Shown here: positions 7,842-16,823 of the stretch, piece by piece
Position numbering within the stretch: position 1 is the stretch's first letter
Layout of the letters: each line of letters opens with the position of its first letter
Source of the DNA: Lacrimispora saccharolytica
GTDB lineage: Bacteria > Bacillota > Clostridia > Lachnospirales > Lachnospiraceae
Reading direction: 5' to 3'
Length of the DNA stretch: 49,085 bases
NCBI GenBank assembly: GCA_016899975.1
Contig: JACJJN010000025.1
Span: 1-49,085 of the forward strand
The notes under the pieces: generated by a model
Databases searched by the model: none
What the model was told of the DNA's origin: nothing
What the model saw: the letters and a program-made list of their open reading frames with translations, nothing else
Position numbers and translations under genes: made by a program

Positions 7842-8677
7842 AATACGCTTCCCTCCCCTTCTTTGTCATATTTGTTCATAAGGAACATGGAGAAGACGAT
7901 AAAGATCATCAGGATCATCGACAATGCGCTGCCGGCGTTCCAGTTGTTGGTCTGTTTGAATTCCTGTTCGATGACGTTGCCGATCAGCAGGATCTTGCTT
8001 CCTCCCAGCAGGTCGGAGATTACAAAGGTGGTCAGCGCCGGGATAAAGACCATGGTAACTCCGCTGACAATGCCGGGCATGCTCAGCGGCAGAAGGATCT
8101 GGAAGAAGGTCTGTACGCTGTTGGCGCCCAGATCCCGTGCGGCGTTGATGACATCCTTGTCAATCTTCAGCAGGATGTTGTAAAGAGGCAGCACCATGAA
8201 CGGCAGGAAGTTGTATACCATGCCAAGGACAATGGCCGCCGGTGTGTTGATGATATTCAGCGCCGGCAGATGCAGGAAAGAAAGGATGCTGTTGATCACA
8301 CCGTTTTTTTCCAATAGTGTCTGCCACGCAAGGGTGCGCAGCAGGGAGTTCATCCACATGGGCAGAATAAAGAGCAGCACAATAAAACTGGTCTGGCTGA
8401 CGTTCCGGCTTGTGAGGATCATCGCAAGAGGGTAAGCCAGCACCAGACAGATCACGGTACTTAAAAAGGAGAGCCACAGGGAAAGTCCCAGTGCCTTGAG
8501 ATTTTCTTTCGTCAGTACGTAGGAGAAATTCGCAAGGGTCAGCGCTCCTTCCTCGGAAGTGAACGCATAATAAAGGATCACAAACAGAGGAATGATGATA
8601 AAACCGACAGCCCAGACCGAATAGGGCGCTGCCAGCCATTTTCTTGTATTATTCTTCAAGGGACGGCGCCTCCTCAT
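7838..8677 (-). CDS. potB: Spermidine/putrescine ABC transporter permease PotB
   Basis: A 279-residue integral membrane protein of the binding-protein-dependent permease family. Six hydrophobic spans; the EAA loop that docks the ATPase is seen as [21 protein letters not shown]-terminal basic stretch MRRRRPLKN precedes the first span. The ATG at 8677 lies inside the 3' end of potA (29-nt overlap), so translation is probably coupled; no better internal start is visible before the first membrane span. It pairs with the PotC half of the downstream fusion to form the channel. Confidence 0.93.
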   Translation of the reverse strand: MRRRRPLKNNTRKWLAAPYSVWAVGFIIIPLFVILYYAFTSEEGALTLANFSYVLTKENLKALGLSLWLSFLSTVICLVLAYPLAMILTSRNVSQTSFIVLLFILPMWMNSLLRTLAWQTLLEKNGVINSILSFLHLPALNIINTPAAIVLGMVYNFLPFMVLPLYNILLKIDKDVINAARDLGANSVQTFFQILLPLSMPGIVSGVTMVFIPALTTFVISDLLGGSKILLIGNVIEQEFKQTNNWNAGSALSMILMIFIVFSMFLMNKYDKEGEGSVF

Positions 8678-9722
8678 CTTCGGATTCCGGTTTGTTCATG
8701 ATCTGGATATCGAATGGATTCACCCAGAGTCCCACTTCCTCGCCTACCGGCACCATATCTGTGGAATGCACCAGCCAGGTATAGCCGTTGGCGGCGACTT
8801 CCATCTCATAATGGACGCCTTTGAAGATCAGGTGGGTCACCCGTCCGGTAATGATGCCGTCCTCCGGTTTTACCAGATTAATGTCCTCCGGGCGGATAAC
8901 AACATCCACCGGTTTGCGCACGCCGAAGCCTTCGTCTACGCAGGGAAACTTGGCGCCAAGGATCTCCACCAGGCGATCCTGGAGCATCAGTCCGTCGACA
9001 ATGTTGCTGTCTCCGATGAAGTCGGCGACGAAAGCGTTCTGTGGTTCGTTGTAGATATCTTCCGGAGTTCCGATCTGCTGGATATATCCCTGATTCATCA
9101 CGACGATGGTGTCGGACATGGTCAGCGCCTCTTCCTGGTCGTGGGTGACGTAGACGAAGGTGATGCCAAGCTCATTTTTCAGACGGATCAGCTCGTACTG
9201 CATGTCCTGGCGCAGCTTCAGATCCAGAGCGCCCAGGGGCTCATCCAGAAGAAGGACCTTCGGTTCATTGACGATGGCTCTCGCGATGGCGATCCGCTGC
9301 TGCTGTCCGCCGGACAGAAGCGCGGGAGAGCGGTTTTCGTAGCCTTCCAGGTTGACCAGTTTCAGCGCGTATTTGATCTTGTCATCAATATAAGCTTTGG
9401 ACTTTCCCTTGATCTTCAGGCCGAAAGCAATGTTTTCAGCGATGGTCATATGGGTGAAAAGTGCGTATTTCTGAAAAACGGTGTTCAGCTGCCGCTTGTT
9501 CGGCGGAAGTTTGGTGATGTCTTTGCCGTCAAAGAGTACGCGTCCCTCGTCAGGATTTTCGAATCCGCCCAGGATCCGGAGGGTCGTGGTCTTGCCGCAG
9601 CCGCTGGGACCCAGCAGAGTCAGAAATTCATTTTCCCGGATATAGAGGTTCAGGTTGTCCAGAATGGTGACTCCATCGTAGATTTTGGTGATATCCACCA
9701 GATTGATCAGTTTGTTGCTCAT
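8649..9722 (-). CDS. potA: Spermidine/putrescine ABC transporter ATPase PotA
   Basis: A 357-residue ATPase. Walker [10 protein letters not shown] (about 38-46), signature [14 protein letters not shown], Walker [13 protein letters not shown]-loop [13 protein letters not shown], then the C-terminal TOBE-type domain (about 280-345, with [12 protein letters not shown]) usual for the PotA/MalK group. RBS AAAGGAG lies 9 nt before ATG. It is the first transporter gene behind the cupin-HTH regulator gene, 44 nt downstream of its stop, so all four genes are likely one transcript. Confidence 0.95.
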   Translation of the reverse strand: MSNKLINLVDITKIYDGVTILDNLNLYIRENEFLTLLGPSGCGKTTTLRILGGFENPDEGRVLFDGKDITKLPPNKRQLNTVFQKYALFTHMTIAENIAFGLKIKGKSKAYIDDKIKYALKLVNLEGYENRSPALLSGGQQQRIAIARAIVNEPKVLLLDEPLGALDLKLRQDMQYELIRLKNELGITFVYVTHDQEEALTMSDTIVVMNQGYIQQIGTPEDIYNEPQNAFVADFIGDSNIVDGLMLQDRLVEILGAKFPCVDEGFGVRKPVDVVIRPEDINLVKPEDGIITGRVTHLIFKGVHYEMEVAANGYTWLVHSTDMVPVGEEVGLWVNPFDIQIMNKPESEDEEAPSLEE

Positions 9723-9766
9723 GGCGGAACTCCTTTCAACGTTTTCTATGGTAATTCTTTTCTATT

Positions 9767-10306
9767 TTAAAAGCTTGGAGGGGAACTGACCCAGAGTACA
9801 ACGGCTCTGGTTTTTCCCGGGTTTTCCAGATAATGGACCGCGGACGGGGTAAAATAAAAGCTTCCGCCTTTTTTGATCCGGCAGATTCTGCCTCCCAGAT
9901 GCAGCAGGATCTGGCCGGACAGGACATAGCCGAATTCCTCTCCTTCGTGGGGGGAATCCGGAGCGGTGCTTCCGCCGGGTTCCAGCAGGAGCCGGATCGG
10001 TTCCATGGAGTTTTTCTGCGCGCTGGGGATGATCCAGGCAATCTCGTTGTTTCGCTGGGTATCCTGTTTGACCGAGTAATCTTCCGGGCCGAAGGCGATC
10101 TTCTGCTCCCTGTCATCGTCGAAAAAGGTTTTCAGATCCGTTCCCAGACAGGTGAGGATATCCACCAGTGTGGCGATCGAAGGGGAGGTGATGTCATTTT
10201 CCAGCTGAGAGATGAAGCCCTTGGAAAGTTCGCACCGGTCGGCGAGTTCTTCCTGTGTAAGACCGTACTGCATGCGCAGCTGTCTGATTTTTTCTCCTAT
10301 CTTCAT
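9767..10306 (-). CDS. XRE-cupin transcriptional regulator of the pot operon
   Basis: A 179-residue two-domain regulator. Residues 1-66 are an XRE helix-turn-helix (QLRMQYGLTQEELADRCELS, then KGFISQLENDITSPSIATL). Residues about 105-175 are a cupin barrel (PHEGEEFGYVLSGQILLHLG and FYFTPSAVHYLEN). This layout is that of PuuR-like and related regulators in which the cupin senses a small ligand. As the first gene of the pot operon it probably controls polyamine uptake and itself, through the palindrome at 10330-10344. Ligand (putrescine or spermidine) is inferred from context. Confidence 0.88.
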   Translation of the reverse strand: MKIGEKIRQLRMQYGLTQEELADRCELSKGFISQLENDITSPSIATLVDILTCLGTDLKTFFDDDREQKIAFGPEDYSVKQDTQRNNEIAWIIPSAQKNSMEPIRLLLEPGGSTAPDSPHEGEEFGYVLSGQILLHLGGRICRIKKGGSFYFTPSAVHYLENPGKTRAVVLWVSSPPSF

Positions 10307-10329
10307 CGATTTATTTTCAACCTTTCATT

Positions 10330-10344
10330 TAAACTCAAAGTTTA
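10330..10344. promoter_or_regulatory. Palindromic operator in the pot operon promoter
   Basis: TAAACT-CAA-AGTTTA, a perfect 6+6 inverted repeat, lies 24 nt before the regulator's ATG (10306). On the minus strand a TATAGT (10355-10350) sits just upstream of it, so a bound dimer would cover the transcription start. The -35 region is weak. Binding by the XRE-cupin regulator is inference. Confidence 0.6.
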
Positions 10345-10522
10345 GTCTTACTATACCGCAGACCGAAATGAATTATACAGGATGCTGTCGTTTCCTGTCA
10401 ACAGAAATTGTATCGGTTATGAAATGAATTTGCCGGGCATATTTATAGAAAAGGCCGGAGCTGTCCGTGCCGGCGGAAAGACCGTTGTCCGGACGGCGGC
10501 AGGAGTATCACGGGGGTGTGAA

Positions 10523-11770
10523 ATGGAAAAGAAAAAGATGAGAAAACGGCTGCTGGCATGGCTGCTGGCTGCTGTGGTGGCGATTCAGGGAGTGTTTCTG
10601 TGGAACGGACAGGCAGTTTCGGCGGAAGAGCCGGCGCCGGAGGATCTGTATGCCAAATCCGCCTGCCTTCTGGATGGGGATTCGGGAAGGGTCCTGTATG
10701 GAAAGGACGAGGCAGTACCTCTGCCGATGGCGAGCACCACAAAGATCATGACCTGTATTCTCGCGCTGGAGCAGGGGGATATGCAGCAGGTGGTGACAGC
10801 GTCGGCGCGGGCGGCGGGGCAGCCAAAGGTGCATCTGGGAATCCGGGAGGGGCAGCAGTTTATTATGGAAGATCTTCTGTATGCGCTGATGCTGGAATCG
10901 TTCAACGACGCGGCGGTGATGATCGCGGAGGGAGTTGCCGGGTCGGTGGAGGCGTTTGCCGGACAGATGAACCAGAAGGCGGAAGAGATTGGATGCAAGA
11001 ATACACATTTTGTCACGCCCAACGGACTGGATGCGTCGGACGATCAGGGCGAACATCACACGACGGCGGCGGATCTTGCCCTTATTATGCGGTACTGTAT
11101 CCGCCAGTCGCCGAAGGCGCAGGAATTTCTGGCGGTGACACAGACGGATCTGTATACCTTCTGGGATGTGGAGCATACACAGGTTTATACCTGCAGCAAT
11201 CATAACAGCTTTCTTCAGATGATGGACGGCGCCCTGTCCGGGAAAACAGGTTTTACCTCCAAAGCGGGCTACTGTTATGTGGGAGCTCTGGAGCGGGACG
11301 GGAAATGCCTGATCGTCGCGCTGCTTGCCTGCGGCTGGCCCAACAACAGATCCTATAAATGGACGGACACCCGGCTGTTGATGGAGTACGGGCTGGAAAA
11401 TTATCAGTACCGGGACGTTTTTCTTCATGACTGGACGCCCGGGGAGGTGGAAGTGTCTCAGGGACAGTATGAAGGGACTCTTGGGGAGACGGCTGCCAGT
11501 GTGCCGCTGAAGCTTTCCGTGGACCCGGCGGAGGAAACACTGGAACTGCTGCTAAAGGAAGAGGAAAAGGTGAAGGTGACGGCGCGGCTTCCCAAAGTCC
11601 TGGAAGCTCCGGTGGCGGAAGGGAAACAGGTCGGGGAGGTGGTCTATACGCTGGAAGGAGAGGAGATTGCGTCCTATCCGGTGTATACGGGAGAACGTGT
11701 GGAAAAGATCGATTTTTCCTGGTGTCTGGAGCAGGTGGCGGACAGATATGAACTGATGCAGGAGCGTTGA
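10523..11770 (+). CDS. D-alanyl-D-alanine carboxypeptidase (DacF/PBP5-like)
   Basis: Removes the terminal D-Ala from peptidoglycan stem peptides outside the membrane. Start ATG 10523 follows GGGGGTG; it opens a clear signal peptide (MEKKKMRKRLLAWLLAAVVA ... VSA, cut near residue 34). The serine-peptidase S11 motifs are complete: STTK (71-74), SFN (126-128) and KTG (241-243). The C-terminal 110 residues form the beta-rich PBP5_C domain. Length 415, in the family range. Longer open frame upstream to 10382 has no start signals. It ends in a strong terminator and is a single-gene unit. Sporulation-type DacF is plausible given the other spore genes here, but vegetative DacA cannot be excluded. Confidence 0.92.
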   Translation: MEKKKMRKRLLAWLLAAVVAIQGVFLWNGQAVSAEEPAPEDLYAKSACLLDGDSGRVLYGKDEAVPLPMASTTKIMTCILALEQGDMQQVVTASARAAGQPKVHLGIREGQQFIMEDLLYALMLESFNDAAVMIAEGVAGSVEAFAGQMNQKAEEIGCKNTHFVTPNGLDASDDQGEHHTTAADLALIMRYCIRQSPKAQEFLAVTQTDLYTFWDVEHTQVYTCSNHNSFLQMMDGALSGKTGFTSKAGYCYVGALERDGKCLIVALLACGWPNNRSYKWTDTRLLMEYGLENYQYRDVFLHDWTPGEVEVSQGQYEGTLGETAASVPLKLSVDPAEETLELLLKEEEKVKVTARLPKVLEAPVAEGKQVGEVVYTLEGEEIASYPVYTGERVEKIDFSWCLEQVADRYELMQER

Positions 11771-11800
11771 ATATACGGCGGAAACGAGAAAGAAAAGGAA

Positions 11801-11866
11801 AACCGGAAAGGCAAACGGATGCGGCAGGTGAGACAGTGCCGCATTCGTTTGCGTTTCCGGTTTTTT
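11801..11866 (+). terminator. Strong intrinsic terminator after the carboxypeptidase gene
   Basis: A long stem, CCGGAAAGGCAAACGGATGC (from 11803) pairing with GCATTCGTTTGCGTTTCCGG, loop around GGTGAGACAG, followed by TTTTTT at 11861-11866. Confidence 0.9.
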
Positions 11867-11951
11867 GTTGGACACCTTTCAGAAAGTTCGCACTGCTCTT
11901 TTTGAGAAAAACAAAAAATCTAAAATAACTATAAAAAATGCACAAATTCTG

Positions 11952-11980
11952 TTGCGTATTTTTGTGAAAGAGAGTAAACT
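11952..11980 (+). promoter_or_regulatory. Promoter of the marR-ABC exporter operon (TTGCGT type)
   Basis: TTGCGT (11952-11957), 17-base spacer, TAAACT (11975-11980), with the MarR-type palindrome immediately downstream. The -35 matches three other promoters in this window. Confidence 0.6.
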
Positions 11981-11983
11981 AAG

Positions 11984-11995
11984 TTAGTCGACTAA
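11984..11995. promoter_or_regulatory. MarR-type operator palindrome
   Basis: TTAGTCGACTAA is a perfect 12-bp palindrome placed 4 nt after the -10 box and 9 nt before the ribosome binding site of the marR gene. Its position fits autorepression. Binding by the encoded MarR is inferred. Confidence 0.75.
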
Positions 11996-12016
11996 ATAAA
12001 AAATGAGGTGATGAAA

Positions 12017-12496
12017 ATGGATCAGATGGAGGGGCGGTACCGGGATTCTGTCAATATGCTCCTTGGAAAAATAGCGCATATGAGCTATTCCATGATGTTC
12101 CAGGAAGCGAAAAATCTGGGAATCCATCCCGGCCAGGTTCCAATCTGCGGATATCTGTATCATCACGATGGCTGCCGTCAGAAAGAGATCGGGGAAGCGC
12201 TTCGGATCAGGCCTTCCACCGTCTCTGTTTCCATCGAGCGGATGGAGAAAAACGGCCTGATCGTGAGAAAACGGGATGCGATGCATCCGCGGATCGTGAA
12301 AGTATATGTGACGGAAAAACTGCGGGGCTGTTACCGGACCTTTGGAGAAATCCTGGAGAAAAATGAGAAAGCGATCATTCATGGATTCACAGAAGAAGAA
12401 AAGGAACAGCTGAAGGGTTACCTGAACCGGATCCTCAGCAATCTGGAGCAGGAATCGAAGAAGAGCGGCGGATGCTGCAGACAGGAGGAAGTATGA
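12017..12496 (+). CDS. MarR family transcriptional regulator
   Basis: A 159-residue winged helix-turn-helix protein. The HTH region reads YHHDGCRQKEIGEALRIRPS then TVSVSIERMEKNGLIVRKRD, followed by the wing (DAMHPRIVKVYVTEKLR) and C-terminal dimer helix; the end is Cys-rich (GGCCRQ), a possible redox or metal touch. I take ATG 12017 because GAGGTG (12005-12010) is six bases upstream; ATG 12011 would touch the RBS. It is followed at 1 nt by the ABC exporter pair, so it most likely represses the operon until an exported toxic compound binds it. Confidence 0.9.
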   Translation: MDQMEGRYRDSVNMLLGKIAHMSYSMMFQEAKNLGIHPGQVPICGYLYHHDGCRQKEIGEALRIRPSTVSVSIERMEKNGLIVRKRDAMHPRIVKVYVTEKLRGCYRTFGEILEKNEKAIIHGFTEEEKEQLKGYLNRILSNLEQESKKSGGCCRQEEV

Positions 12497-12497
12497 T

Positions 12498-14606
12498 ATG
12501 TTAAAAATGCTGAAGTATATGAAGAAGAGCATTGGCTGGATCGTGCTGATCGTTGCGCTTCTGTTTGTTCAGGCGTACAGTGATCTGGCATTGCCGGAGT
12601 ACACTTCACAGATTGTGGATACCGGTATCCAGCAGAAAGGAATTCCGGATGCGGTTCCGGAGAAAATCCGGGAGACGACATTAAACGGACTGACTATGCT
12701 GATGGAGCCTGACGATGCCGATCAGGTGACAGCGGCGTACACAGAGGCGGAAGACGGAATCTGTGAGCTGAAGGACATCCGTGACGAAGAGCGGGAAGAA
12801 CTGAATGATTCCCTGGGACTGGCAATGATGGTTTCCATGACCCTGTCTTCCGAGGGGATCGATATCAACCAGGTTCCCCAGGAACAGATCCAGATGATGC
12901 TGGAACAGGCGGATGAGCAGAAAGAGCAGATTTCCGACAGCATTGTCACACAGATGGCGGTGACTTTTGTACAGCAGGAATATGCAGCTATGGGTGAGGA
13001 TCTGGATCAGATTCAGATGAATTACCTGATCCGTTCCGGTCTGCAGATGCTTGGCCTCGCACTGATTTCCATGCTCGCGGCCGTGCTCGTGACTTTCCTT
13101 GCCAGCCGTGTGGCGGCGCTGCTCGGTCATGATCTTAGAAATATGGTTTACCGGAAAGTAATTTCTTTCTCCAGCGCGGAGATGAATCATTTTTCCACAG
13201 CATCTCTGATCACACGCTCCACCAATGACATCCAGCAGGTGCAGATGCTGATGACGATGGTTTTCCGTATTGTTCTGTATGCCCCGATCATCGGTATCGG
13301 AGGTATCACCAAAGTGCTGGAGACCGAGTCGGGAATGACCTGGATCCTTGCCGTTGCCGTAGCGGCTCTGGCGGTTCTGATCGTGACCCTTCTGGTGGTG
13401 GCGATGCCCCGGTTCCGGAAACTGCAGACGCTGATCGACCGGCTGAACCTGATCACCCGTGAAATTCTGACGGGACTTTCTGTCATCCGCGCATTCTCCA
13501 CCGAGAAGCATGAGGAGGAGCGTTTTGAGGAAGCCAATCACCGTCTGATGAAGACGAACCTTTTTGTCAACCGCTGTATGACGTTTATGATGCCGCTGAT
13601 GATGCTGATCATGAACGGAATTTCCGTACTGATCGTCTATGTGGGTGCGCATCATATCGATGAAGGCGCGCTGCAGGTCGGCGATATGATGGCGTTTATT
13701 CAGTACACCATGCAGATCATTATGGCATTTCTGATGATCTCCATGCTGTCGGTTATGCTGCCGAGAGCCAGCGTATCCGCAAATCGTATTGCCGAAATTC
13801 TGGATACGGAAGTATCGATCCGGGAACCGGAACAGCCGAAAAAGCCTTCCGAAGACCGCAAGGGCGAGGTAGCGTTCTCCCATGTTTCCTTCCGTTATCC
13901 GGGAGCGGAAGAGGAAGTGCTCCACGATATCACATTCACTGCGAAGAAGGGAGAGACCGTGGCGTTTATCGGAAGTACCGGAAGCGGCAAGAGTACCCTG
14001 GTCAACCTGATCCCGCGTTTCTTTGATGTTACCGAAGGAGCGATCTGTATCGATGGTGTGGATATCCGCGACATGGATATCAAGGATCTGCGCAGCCGTC
14101 TTGGATATGTACCTCAGAAAGGTGTCTTGTTTTCAGGAACTATTGAGTCCAACCTTCGTTTCGGCGCGCAGGAGGCTTCCATGGAAGAGCTGAACAAGGC
14201 GGCGGACATTGCCCAGGCAAGCGAATTCATCGCGGCAAAGGATGACGGTATGCAGTCTCCGATCGCCCAGAGCGGAACCAATGTGTCCGGCGGACAGAAA
14301 CAGCGTCTTTCCATTGCAAGAGCGGTTGCGAAACGGCCGGAAATCTACATTTTCGACGACAGTTTTTCCGCGCTGGATTATAAGACAGACGCAGCGCTGC
14401 GTCAGGCGCTGAAGAAAGAAACGTCCGAGGCCACGACCCTGATCGTTGCCCAGCGTATCAGCACCATTCTGCATGCGGATAAGATCATGGTACTGGACAA
14501 CGGAAACGTTGTGGGAAGCGGCACGCATAAAGAACTGCTGGAAAGCTGTGAAGTTTATCAGCAGATCGCAAAAAGCCAGTTGTCAAAGGAGGAATTGGAA
14601 GCATGA
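12498..14606 (+). CDS. ABC exporter half-transporter, degenerate-site partner
   Basis: A 702-residue fused membrane-ATPase protein. TM1 lies at about 12-31; TM2 only begins near 178, so about 140 residues form an unusually large, acidic and glutamine-rich extracytoplasmic loop between them. ATPase domain: Walker A GSTGSGKST (492-500), signature VSGGQKQ (596-602), Walker B ending D620-D621 where the second should be the catalytic Glu, and the H-loop reads VAQRIS with Gln in place of His. Thus its own catalytic glutamate and histidine are both replaced, as in BmrC/TM287-type partners of heterodimeric multidrug exporters. ATG follows AGGAGG; its stop overlaps the next gene's start (ATGA). Confidence 0.9.
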   Translation: MLKMLKYMKKSIGWIVLIVALLFVQAYSDLALPEYTSQIVDTGIQQKGIPDAVPEKIRETTLNGLTMLMEPDDADQVTAAYTEAEDGICELKDIRDEEREELNDSLGLAMMVSMTLSSEGIDINQVPQEQIQMMLEQADEQKEQISDSIVTQMAVTFVQQEYAAMGEDLDQIQMNYLIRSGLQMLGLALISMLAAVLVTFLASRVAALLGHDLRNMVYRKVISFSSAEMNHFSTASLITRSTNDIQQVQMLMTMVFRIVLYAPIIGIGGITKVLETESGMTWILAVAVAALAVLIVTLLVVAMPRFRKLQTLIDRLNLITREILTGLSVIRAFSTEKHEEERFEEANHRLMKTNLFVNRCMTFMMPLMMLIMNGISVLIVYVGAHHIDEGALQVGDMMAFIQYTMQIIMAFLMISMLSVMLPRASVSANRIAEILDTEVSIREPEQPKKPSEDRKGEVAFSHVSFRYPGAEEEVLHDITFTAKKGETVAFIGSTGSGKSTLVNLIPRFFDVTEGAICIDGVDIRDMDIKDLRSRLGYVPQKGVLFSGTIESNLRFGAQEASMEELNKAADIAQASEFIAAKDDGMQSPIAQSGTNVSGGQKQRLSIARAVAKRPEIYIFDDSFSALDYKTDAALRQALKKETSEATTLIVAQRISTILHADKIMVLDNGNVVGSGTHKELLESCEVYQQIAKSQLSKEELEA

Positions 14607-16429
14607 GCAGAGCAGGAGGATTCCATGGCCCCAATCGCGGGGGAGCCGGAGAAAAGGCAAAAGATTTTAAAGGATCGATCAAAAATCTGATCGTCTATAT
14701 GAGCAGATATAAAGTGCGTCTGTGTCTGGTGCTTCTGTGCGCGATCGCCGGAACGACCTTCAGTATTGTCGGCCCGAAGATTCTCGGAAAAGCCACCACG
14801 GAGCTGTTCAACGGTCTGGTGGCAAAGGTCCAGGGAACCGGAGGCATCGATTTTGAAAAGATCGGACAGATCCTTCTCAGTGTTATGGCACTGTATCTTG
14901 TCAGCGCTGCGTTCTCGCTGATCCAGGGATTTGTGATGACCGGAATTTCCAACGATGTCAGTTACAGCCTGAGAAAAGAAATTTCACAGAAGATCAACCG
15001 GATGCCGATGAAATATTTTGAGAGCAGAACCTACGGTGAGGTACTGTCCCGCGTGACCAACGATGTGGATATGCTGCAGCAGGGTATCAGCCAGAGCATC
15101 ACACAGCTGATCACATCTGTGACGACGCTGATCGGTGTTCTTATCATGATGATTTCCATCAACGGATGGATGACCCTGGCGGCCTTTCTGATCCTGCCGG
15201 TTTCCATGCTGATCATCACAACAGTGATGAAGCACTCTCAGAAGTTCTTCCGTGACCAGCAGAGTTATCTCGGAAACGTCAACGGGCAGGTGGAAGAGAT
15301 CTACTCCGGACAGAACGTGGTAAAGGCATTTAATAAAGAAGAAGATGTGGTCAGCGAATTTGAAAAAGCCAACAAGAAGCTGTATGAATCCGGGTGGAAG
15401 GCACAGTTCTTTTCCGGTATGATGATGCCGATCATGTCCTTTATCGGAAACCTGGGATATGTGCTGGTGGCAATCCTCGGAGGCTTTATGGCAATCCGCG
15501 GAGCGATCGAGGTCGGAGATATCCAGTCCTTCTTCCAGTACATCCGTAACTTTACCCAGCCGGTACAGCAGATCGCACAGGTGAGCAACATGCTCCAGCT
15601 GTCTGCGGCATCCTCGGAGCGCGTCTTTGAATTCCTCGCAGAGGAAGAGGAAGACCAGACCGTGGAACATCCGGTGGATATCACCAATCTGGAAGGAAAC
15701 GTTACCTTTGATCATGTTGGATTCGGATACAATCCGGAGCAGACGATCATCAAAGACTTTTCCGCAGACGTGAAGTTTGGCGAGAAAATCGCCATCGTCG
15801 GGCCTACCGGCGCCGGAAAGACAACGATGGTCAAACTGCTGATGCGGTTCTATGATGTGAATCAGGGAGCCATCTGCATTGACGGCCACAATGTAAAAGA
15901 TTTCAACCGCAGCGAACTCCGTGAAATGTTCGGAATGGTGCTGCAGGACACCTGGCTGTTCAACGGCACGATTATGGAAAATATCCGTTACGGCCGTCTG
16001 GATGCCACCGATGAGGAAGTCATCGAAGCGGCAAAAGCGGCACATGCCCATAAATTTATCATGCAGCAGCCGGATGGTTATCAGACGGTGCTGAATGAGG
16101 AGACCAGCAACATTTCCCAGGGTCAGAAGCAGCTGCTGACCATCGCCCGCGCGATCCTGGCGGACAATAAGATCCTGATCCTGGATGAAGCAACGTCCTC
16201 GGTAGATACGAGAACGGAAATCCTGATCCAGAAGGCGATGGATAACCTGATGAAGGGACGTACCAGCTTTATTATCGCGCATCGTCTGTCGACGATCCGA
16301 GACGCGGATCTGATCCTTGTTATGAAGGATGGAGATATCATCGAGCAGGGAAATCACGAAGAACTGCTGGCGAAGGGTGGATTCTATTCACAGCTTTACA
16401 ATTCTCAGTTCGAAAAAGTAACTGCTTAA
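14603..16429 (+). CDS. ABC exporter half-transporter, catalytically complete partner
   Basis: A 608-residue membrane-ATPase protein forming the heterodimer with the preceding product. Six spans in the first 320 residues; Walker A GPTGAGKTT (400-408), signature ISQGQKQ, Walker B with the intact catalytic pair D528-E529 (LILDEATSSVD) and H-loop IIAHRLST. It therefore supplies the working ATP site. The N-end is Gly/Arg-rich (MSRAGGFHGPNRGGAGEK). Start ATG at 14603 overlaps the stop of the first subunit gene. Likely exports drugs, peptides or lipids; MarR control supports a multidrug or toxin efflux role, by inference. Confidence 0.92.
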   Translation: MSRAGGFHGPNRGGAGEKAKDFKGSIKNLIVYMSRYKVRLCLVLLCAIAGTTFSIVGPKILGKATTELFNGLVAKVQGTGGIDFEKIGQILLSVMALYLVSAAFSLIQGFVMTGISNDVSYSLRKEISQKINRMPMKYFESRTYGEVLSRVTNDVDMLQQGISQSITQLITSVTTLIGVLIMMISINGWMTLAAFLILPVSMLIITTVMKHSQKFFRDQQSYLGNVNGQVEEIYSGQNVVKAFNKEEDVVSEFEKANKKLYESGWKAQFFSGMMMPIMSFIGNLGYVLVAILGGFMAIRGAIEVGDIQSFFQYIRNFTQPVQQIAQVSNMLQLSAASSERVFEFLAEEEEDQTVEHPVDITNLEGNVTFDHVGFGYNPEQTIIKDFSADVKFGEKIAIVGPTGAGKTTMVKLLMRFYDVNQGAICIDGHNVKDFNRSELREMFGMVLQDTWLFNGTIMENIRYGRLDATDEEVIEAAKAAHAHKFIMQQPDGYQTVLNEETSNISQGQKQLLTIARAILADNKILILDEATSSVDTRTEILIQKAMDNLMKGRTSFIIAHRLSTIRDADLILVMKDGDIIEQGNHEELLAKGGFYSQLYNSQFEKVTA

Positions 16430-16445
16430 AGAATATAAAACGGAC

Positions 16446-16511
16446 GAACCCAGGAAACGCCGGGAGCGGGCACAGACCCGCCTCCGGCGTTTCCTGGGTT
16501 CTGGTTTTCTA
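16446..16511 (+). terminator. Intrinsic terminator of the marR-ABC operon
   Basis: GAACCCAGGAAACGCCGG (16446-16463) pairs with CCGGCGTTTCCTGGGTTC (16484-16501), 18 bp perfect, with a loop that itself pairs GCGGG/CCCGC, then TGGTTTTCTA. Confidence 0.9.
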
Positions 16512-16823
16512 TATCTGGGGTGTGATAGAGGGTGAATTTTTGCGTAAAAGTGTGTTAAAAAGAAAGTTGACGAGGTGGATGGACAGATGTGTGGTATGGA
16601 GGATATTTGCAGTGCCGGTGTGATTGCTTAGTTGAAGGAATTTCTTTGTCATAAGATTGACAGAAAGTAAAAATCATCCTATGATAGAGATAGGTTTTTT
16701 GCTTTTTTCGGGAGGTTTCCGGAGTGGGATTTTTTAATTTCGGGAAGGTATGTTCCGGTACGTTTTTGTTGGGCGGAAAGGCGAAAAACTGGAGAGTCCA
16801 TAAATAAAGGAGGATGTTCAGAG
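16512..16823 (+). other. Gene-free region with promoter and a 130-nt leader
   Basis: No supported gene. It contains the promoter at 16657-16685 and then a leader of about 130 nt before the NifX-like gene at 16824. The leader is rich in T-runs and GGAGGTTTCCGG-like short palindromes (near 16709-16724) but matches no riboswitch class I can recognise. A 14-codon open frame at 16587-16631 lacks a ribosome binding site. Confidence 0.45.
16657..16685 (+). promoter_or_regulatory. SigA-type promoter of the NifX-like/pfp unit
   Basis: TTGACA (16657-16662), 17-base spacer, TATGAT (16680-16685): a near-consensus promoter. Confidence 0.8.

Noticed and set aside
10382-10522. Longer start for the carboxypeptidase gene
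   Set aside because: The added residues precede an intact signal peptide and have no start signals; ATG 10523 has a Shine-Dalgarno sequence.
16540-16545. A fifth TTGCGT as promoter (also one at 4661-4666)
   Set aside because: No acceptable -10 box 16-18 bases downstream in either place.
16587-16631. 14-codon Cys-containing open frame before the NifX-like gene
   Set aside because: Lies upstream of the promoter at 16657 and lacks an RBS.
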